A stretch of DNA of 64,000 nt. It comes from Planctomycetota bacterium. Lineage in GTDB: Bacteria; Planctomycetota; UBA1135; GCA-002686595. The position numbers and the translations under genes were made by a program. Shown piece by piece: positions 59,729 to 64,000 of the stretch. Each line of letters opens with the position of its first letter. The stretch's first letter is position 1. The stretch is taken from NCBI GenBank assembly GCA_012960475.1, contig DUBE01000055.1, positions 3,462-67,461 of the forward strand. Direction: 5' to 3'. The notes beneath the pieces were generated by a model. That model did not search any database, had not been told where the DNA came from, and saw nothing but the letters and a program-made list of their open reading frames with translations.

Positions 59729-60742
59729 ATGGTTCAGATGCTGATTATTCGGACGGTACTGGTTCTCCTGACAGTTGCGGCCTCGACTCAGGCCGTGGGC
59801 CAGACAGTTGTCTTCCAGGACGACTTCGAGACCCCGATTGCGGGTCGTTGGACCACCACTGGGCTCTGGCGTTGGGTGCGGGCCACAAACCCATGTATGA
59901 ATGGCTTTGCCCCTATCGCTCCCTTTCCGTCCAATCAGTACGCCATGTGGTTCGGAGAGGATTGCTGCTGCTCCTATGAGAACAATTGGGTTGGTGATCT
60001 GACGATGGTGGCACCGGTTCATTTACCGGCCACCGCCAATGATGCCATGCTCACATTCTGGAGCTTTGAGGACGCGGAGTGCAGTTTCTGTGGGTGGGAC
60101 TGGCGTTTCGTGTATCTCTCGGATGATGGTGGCGCGACCTGGACCTTGCTGGGAGAGGGCAATCTGATGTGGCGCTGGTATCAAGTGGGGTTTGACCTGA
60201 CGCCGTGGTTGGGCAGTGATATTCTCATCCGTTTCAATTTTGATGCGGTCGACAGTGCCTGGAACAACTTCCGGGGCTGGGTCATTGACGACATGCGCAT
60301 CGTGCTTGACTCCTGTTCATCTGGTCCGACGAATTTTTGCATCGCTGCACCCAACTCGGTTGGACCCGGCGCGAATGTTGGCTGGAGTGGCTCCACCAAC
60401 GTGCAGTTGGACGACTTTCACTTGAGGTTGACTGGTGCACCCGCCAATCAGTTCGCCTATTTCTTCTATGGTCCCGACGAGATTTCTCCAGTCGTTCTAG
60501 CTGATGGCTTCCGTTGCATTGGCCCTGGAGCCACGAGCCTGGTGCGTATTCTGCCGGTGGCCCACATCGACAGTGGCGGACAGCTCGATGTGAAACTTGA
60601 CCTTCCAAGCTCCCTCTTCAGCCCCAACTTCATCACGCCGGGATCAACCTGGCGCTTTCAGTGTTGGTATCGGGACGGTGCCGGACCGGGGGGAAGCGGG
60701 TCGAACGTGTCGGATGGCTTGAGGGTGACCTTCTGCCCCTAG
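59729..60742 (+). CDS. Secreted two-domain protein with planctomycete C-terminal domain
   Basis: The 337-residue protein begins with a signal peptide (IIRTVLVLLTVAASTQAVGQ). Residues about 25-195 form a jelly-roll/MAM-like domain (FQDDFETPIAGRWTTTGLWRW, NWVGDLTMVAPVHLPATANDAMLTFWSF, VIDDMRIVLDSC) with several Cys (CMNG, CCCSY, CSFCGW). Residues about 200-337 match the protein at the left edge of the window: NFCIAAPNSVGPGANVGWSG, GAPANQFAYFFYGPDE, FRCIGPGATSLVRILPV and TWRFQCWYRDG...SNVSDGLRVTF. It is probably secreted and carbohydrate- or surface-binding; no active site is visible. Confidence 0.82.
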   Translation: MVQMLIIRTVLVLLTVAASTQAVGQTVVFQDDFETPIAGRWTTTGLWRWVRATNPCMNGFAPIAPFPSNQYAMWFGEDCCCSYENNWVGDLTMVAPVHLPATANDAMLTFWSFEDAECSFCGWDWRFVYLSDDGGATWTLLGEGNLMWRWYQVGFDLTPWLGSDILIRFNFDAVDSAWNNFRGWVIDDMRIVLDSCSSGPTNFCIAAPNSVGPGANVGWSGSTNVQLDDFHLRLTGAPANQFAYFFYGPDEISPVVLADGFRCIGPGATSLVRILPVAHIDSGGQLDVKLDLPSSLFSPNFITPGSTWRFQCWYRDGAGPGGSGSNVSDGLRVTFCP

Positions 60743-60911
60743 GAGTGGCGGAAACGCTGAAGCGGCAGGCATGTGGTTTGCGGCCTGATTTCAGGGCGCT
60801 GGCCTTGTCCTGGTGGGAAGGTGGCGCAGCCCAGACAACGGCCTCACTCTCCCTCCCCCGGGCGGAGCAGAACGCGTCCTTGATGGGAACTGCGCGTTCG
60901 AGCTTTGGGGG

Positions 60912-61571
60912 TCAGGTTTCTTCTGGGGATGGGCCGGGGGTGGCTCCCAGGTCCACTCCCAATTGTTTCGCCAGAAGGGTCAGCTGCTGTTCCAGATGCG
61001 TGACCCGGGCTTCCAAATCAGGGACCTGAGGGGCTCTTGTGGACGGGCTCGGGAGGGGCACCTCTGCTGGCGCTGCCTCCTGTACATCCTCCTCGCTCAA
61101 CAACTGCTGCCATCGTTCAGCTCGTGAGCCCGGCGCTGGTCCAATGCGCTGCACGAAACCCGCTTGCTGCAATTCGTTCACAGCCTCTGCCAACTCCTCC
61201 AGGCTCCCAATCGGCTGCATGCGTGAGGCCCGAGTGCGTAGTTCTCCCCGGGATTGGGCGCCCCGTAGCAGCAATTCTCCCAGCACGGCCAGGGCGCGCT
61301 CGCTGATGCCAAAGTGCTCCAGAGCGGTATGTCGCCAGCGCTCCGCTCGGCCGCCGGTCAGGGCCCCGGCTATGTGCTTGAAGCGCAGGCCATCGAGGGC
61401 CACGGTGACTTCCGCCTCCCCGTAGTCCGCCTGGGGGTTGCGGTTGGACTTCTGGTTGCAGCCGTTGGTCAGGGCGTTGAGGGTAAGAGGGTACTGATCT
61501 GGGGTGGTGAATGCCTTTTCGATCAGGACACCCAGGACCCGGGCTTCGTGGCTGTTGAGGGAGTCGGGCAT
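60912..61571 (-). CDS. YceH-family protein (DUF480)
   Basis: The 219-residue protein matches the YceH/DUF480 family of winged-helix-type proteins: SLNSHEARVLGVLIEKAFTTPDQYPLTLNAL, GCNQKSNRNPQADY, RWRHTALEHFGISERALAVLGELLLRGAQSRGELRTRASRM. The family's role is unclear, with links to outer membrane or DNA-related functions. The C-terminal about 55 residues are Pro- and Ala-rich and form a coiled coil (LEARVTHLEQQLTLLAKQLG). It is divergent from the TrmL gene. Confidence 0.9.
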   Translation of the reverse strand: MPDSLNSHEARVLGVLIEKAFTTPDQYPLTLNALTNGCNQKSNRNPQADYGEAEVTVALDGLRFKHIAGALTGGRAERWRHTALEHFGISERALAVLGELLLRGAQSRGELRTRASRMQPIGSLEELAEAVNELQQAGFVQRIGPAPGSRAERWQQLLSEEDVQEAAPAEVPLPSPSTRAPQVPDLEARVTHLEQQLTLLAKQLGVDLGATPGPSPEET

Positions 61572-61640
61572 GGTTGTCTCGGTCCTGTTGTGTCGGGTCT
61601 TGCAGTGGGGTAACCTCGATTAGAGTACCCTTTTGCTCCC

Positions 61641-62216
61641 ATGCAAGTCGTCCTTGTCCATCCAGAGATTCCTCATAACACCGGCTGTGCCGCGCGCCTG
61701 TGCGCTGCCTTGAACGTGCGATTGCATTTGGTGGAGCCTCTTGGGTTTTCGCTCTCAGATCGCTACCTCAAGCGGGCAGGGCTTGACTATTGGCCGATGG
61801 TGGACCTGGTGCGGCATGAGAGTTTGGAGGCTTGTCTTGTGGCTCTCGATCAGGACAACGAGCGACCCCTACAAGAGCGCCTGCGCTTGTTCAGTGCACG
61901 GGGAGGCAGGTCGTGTTTTCAGACCGAGTTCTTTGCCGATGACCTCTTGCTGTTTGGGTCTGAGACCAAGGGGCTTCCGGCGGACTTCCTGGCTTCCAAT
62001 GAAGACAGAAGGGTGTATCTGCCGATTCAGGCAGGCATTCGTAGTTTGAACCTGGCGAACACCATCGCGGTGGGTCTCTACACCGCTTTGGATCGTGCGG
62101 GGATTGCCCTGCCGGAGAACGATGGATCCTATGCGCCCCACCCGGATGCCCTGAAAGATGTCTGGCCCCAGGACGTGGTGCGGGATTCGGGTGTCAATGG
62201 GTTGCCGGGGTGCTAG
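61641..62216 (+). CDS. trmL: tRNA (cytidine(34)-2'-O)-methyltransferase TrmL
   Basis: TrmL is a SPOUT methyltransferase that methylates the wobble ribose of tRNA-Leu isoacceptors with SAM. The 191-residue protein has the three SPOUT motifs: EIPHNTGCAARLCAALNVRLHLVEPLGF (motif 1, with Asn and Arg), LLFGSETKGLPADFL (motif 2), and LPIQAGIRSLNLANTIAVGLYTALD (motif 3, the trefoil knot). Its length is slightly above the usual about 155 because of a C-terminal extension of about 25 residues. Its TAG stop codon forms part of the TAGAAC hexamer that sits before the next gene. Confidence 0.92.
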   Translation: MQVVLVHPEIPHNTGCAARLCAALNVRLHLVEPLGFSLSDRYLKRAGLDYWPMVDLVRHESLEACLVALDQDNERPLQERLRLFSARGGRSCFQTEFFADDLLLFGSETKGLPADFLASNEDRRVYLPIQAGIRSLNLANTIAVGLYTALDRAGIALPENDGSYAPHPDALKDVWPQDVVRDSGVNGLPGC

Positions 62217-62226
62217 AACGGTGTCC

Positions 62227-62766
62227 ATGAGAACGATTCCCGCAGCCCTTCTGCCCTCTGCCCTTGTCCTCTCGGTTCTTCTTTCCGTCGGTTGCGCGGG
62301 GTCGCCCAAACGGTCACCTGTTTCTGACCCAGAGGCTGCAAAGGTGCAGTTCGATCGCATTGCCGCCCTTGAGGGTTCTTGGTATGAGGCCGACGGCTCT
62401 CAGGAGGCGGCGACTCTGATTTACGAGATGACCTCTGGCGGCAGCGTCGTGCTGGAAACCACGTTTCCCGGTGCGCCTCACGAGATGCGCACTCTCTATT
62501 TTGTGGACAACGATGTGCTGACCCTGGTGCACTATTGCGCCATTGGCAATAGGCCGCGCATGGTCGCGAATTCGTGGGACGCGGGCAGCTTGCACTTTTC
62601 CCTTGATGGGGACGGAGGGTTGGAGTCCCCCGACGAGATGCACATGCACAGCGCCTCGTTCAGCTTCCTTGGGCCCGACACTCTGCAGACTTCATGGGCC
62701 TTGTTCGATCAGGGCGAGCAGACTGCCGATCACGGGTCCAAGCTGACTCGCTGTTCCGAGAACTAG
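62227..62766 (+). CDS. Small lipoprotein of unknown function
   Basis: The 179-residue protein from ATG 62227 has a signal peptide with lipobox (LVLSVLLSVGCAG). The mature part has a beta-rich pattern (LEGSWYEADGSQEAATLIYEMTSGGSVVLETTFPG, MRTLYFVDNDVLTLVHYCAIGNRPRM, LQTSWALFDQGEQTADHGSKL), similar to DUF-type periplasmic beta-barrel lipocalin-like proteins. I do not recognise the exact family. It follows trmL after 10 nt, possibly in one transcript, though a TAGAAC element 7 nt before the start suggests its own. Confidence 0.7.
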   Translation: MRTIPAALLPSALVLSVLLSVGCAGSPKRSPVSDPEAAKVQFDRIAALEGSWYEADGSQEAATLIYEMTSGGSVVLETTFPGAPHEMRTLYFVDNDVLTLVHYCAIGNRPRMVANSWDAGSLHFSLDGDGGLESPDEMHMHSASFSFLGPDTLQTSWALFDQGEQTADHGSKLTRCSEN

Positions 62767-62787
62767 CTCAATCAGTGACGGGCGAAC

Positions 62788-64000
62788 TCAGTATCCATAG
62801 TGTCGCCAGAATTGCCTGACTCGCTGTGTGTCTTCGGAGTATTCCCACACCAAGAGGGCATAGGCTTTGGGAAAGTTCACCTGCTGTGGAACTTCGTACA
62901 CGCGGGGAATGACTGCCTCGCGCAAGGGCGCCTCTCCTTGTGGATCCTGACCAAAGACAATGCGCGCGCTGGCTCGTACTGCGGCGTCAAAAGCGGGAGA
63001 ATCAGGTTCCAGCGCCGCCTTGGGAACGATCATGGCCTGCAGCACCGTGGGCTTGCGTTTGAGGAACCAGGCGCGGGGTACTCGGCGGTCATGGCCGGCG
63101 CTGCGCGACTCTGTCGAACGCGGCAAGCTGGCGACCTCCGGGTCCACCAAACCGTTGCGGTCATAGACCACCATGTCCGACTCCCAGCCGATGGCCCCGA
63201 TGGCGCCCATCACGATCGAGTCTTCGGGCTTGTAGATTGCTCCAAGAGCACGGCCAATGGCCCGGAAGCTCTCGAGGTTCTGGGCGCTGCGCTTGAACTG
63301 GGCGCGCTCGCTGCGAAAGGTCCCCTTGTCGAAGGATCGGTAGTTCAGTCTTTGCAGCAAGGCCTCAGGCGCGATTCCATATTGGAATTCGCCGGACAGA
63401 GGCAGGGCACCCATCAACACCAGGGGCAGGCCCGGAGCCCAAGCTCCCCGTGCCGGCAGGTGCGCCAGAGAGATAGCCAAGGCAGCACAAAGGAAGGGAC
63501 TGATGGGGGTGAGGAAGCGGAAGTAGGGCATCCAATCACCGCCCACCAACAGATTGTAGGCCAGGCCCCCGCAACAGATGAGTAAGCAGGCAAGTAGGCC
63601 TGCGCGCTGGGGGCCGCGCAGGGAGAAGGGCGCGAGCACCAGCAAGGCCAGGGGGATCAGAGTCGAGAGTGCCCAGCTTGCGCTGGAGGCCATGCCTCGT
63701 GTCAGTACCGCGCCATCCAATCCGCTCTTTGCCGCCACCGTGTTGGGTAGCCAGGTTCCGTACACCGAGTGACGCCAGAACAAGAGCAGCGCCAGTCCGA
63801 GCAGCTGCAAGCCAAGGGTCAGGGTCCAGCGCAAGCGAGAGGGGCGTTCTGTCAGAGGGCGTAGTCGTGCGGTCAGGATCATCGTCAGAGTTATGCCTGC
63901 TGCCCACAAGAATCCCTCGGGTCTCAGCCAGATGACTGCGATGGTGGCGAGTCCTGCGGTGATTCCGTAAAGCCGCTCTTTCTTCCACTTGCTTTGTTTT
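62788..64000 (-). CDS. Polytopic glycosyltransferase-like membrane protein, 5' end beyond window
   Basis: The frame is open to the right edge of the window, so the N-terminus is missing. About 404 residues are visible. There are about eight transmembrane helices in the first 230 residues (for example LLGLALLLFWRHSVYG, WALSTLIPLALLVLAPFSL, AGLLACLLICCGGLAYNLLVG, PFLCAALAISLAHL), and a soluble C-terminal part. The motif YGTWLPNTVAAKSG is like the LPNTxxAK motif of GT-C fold arabinofuranosyl- and mannosyl-transferases. The protein may use a polyprenyl-phosphate sugar. The soluble domain has GAIGAIGWESDMVVYDRNGLVDPEVA, conserved in such proteins. Confidence 0.72.
   Translation of the reverse strand, partial: KQSKWKKERLYGITAGLATIAVIWLRPEGFLWAAGITLTMILTARLRPLTERPSRLRWTLTLGLQLLGLALLLFWRHSVYGTWLPNTVAAKSGLDGAVLTRGMASSASWALSTLIPLALLVLAPFSLRGPQRAGLLACLLICCGGLAYNLLVGGDWMPYFRFLTPISPFLCAALAISLAHLPARGAWAPGLPLVLMGALPLSGEFQYGIAPEALLQRLNYRSFDKGTFRSERAQFKRSAQNLESFRAIGRALGAIYKPEDSIVMGAIGAIGWESDMVVYDRNGLVDPEVASLPRSTESRSAGHDRRVPRAWFLKRKPTVLQAMIVPKAALEPDSPAFDAAVRASARIVFGQDPQGEAPLREAVIPRVYEVPQQVNFPKAYALLVWEYSEDTQRVRQFWRHYGY

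Noticed and set aside
1-64000. tRNA, rRNA, CRISPR arrays, insertion sequences, prophage genes
   Set aside because: Looked for in the gaps between genes; none found.

Overview
This window looks like a chromosome segment of a GC-rich bacterium of the Planctomycetota, probably one of the marine lineages. The evidence is the gene mix: FG-GAP/ASPIC-UnbV proteins, three sulfatase-fold hydrolases, an arylsulfotransferase-type beta-propeller, secreted TIM-barrel isomerase, HEAT/VWA and TPR lipoproteins, and two secreted proteins that share a C-terminal domain I associate with planctomycetes. The placement is inference from gene content only. I see no rRNA, tRNA, CRISPR array, transposase or phage module.

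Layout. 1-4.3 kb: secreted protein (partial), FG-GAP/UnbV, TPR and sugar isomerase genes on one strand. 4.3-10.4 kb: zinc ribbon, queG, an overlapping ECF sigma / RseA-like regulator pair, a secreted protein, and glpK. 10.4-17.0 kb: a sulfatase-fold lipoprotein, pdxA, a B12-radical SAM enzyme, an FMN reductase, a zinc-ribbon membrane protein and a SEC-C protein. 17.0-18.5 kb: a sialate-O-acetylesterase-type gene flanked by two about 166-bp direct repeats, which looks like an acquired cassette. 18.3-29.5 kb: HEAT/VWA protein, TPMT-like methyltransferase, nitroreductase-methyltransferase fusion, M14 peptidase / MORN lipoprotein / membrane SpeE-like operon, and tandem SPFH proteins. 29.7-43.9 kb: HMG-CoA reductase with an M23-like protein, an EF-G paralogue, PQQ propeller, DJ-1-like protein, a very large Tex-like protein, ptsI and a four-repeat Myb-like protein. 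43.9-64.0 kb: DnaE2-like polymerase, two sulfatases, TPR lipoprotein, VOC and ASST proteins, a salicylyl-CoA hydroxylase/OYE fusion, a candidate selenoprotein, a DinB polymerase, YceH, TrmL and a truncated glycosyltransferase-like membrane protein.

The most notable item is at 57829-58146: a small HMA-domain (heavy-metal-binding) lipoprotein gene interrupted in frame by TGA exactly where the first metal-binding cysteine belongs. Seventeen nucleotides after the TGA is a stem-loop with a GGTCT apical loop and a bulged T, the hallmarks of a bacterial SECIS element. I call it a candidate selenoprotein. It has its own strong terminator and would be missed or split by standard gene callers.

A second, window-wide pattern is that about a dozen genes lack a Shine-Dalgarno sequence and instead carry a -10-like hexamer TANNNT (TAGGGT, TAGGCT, TATGAT and similar) 6-9 nt before the start codon. 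That spacing puts the transcription start at or next to the start codon, which suggests widespread leaderless transcription of the kind known from Deinococcus. The acquired esterase gene lacks the motif, and one copy of the duplicated promoter around it has lost it by mutation.
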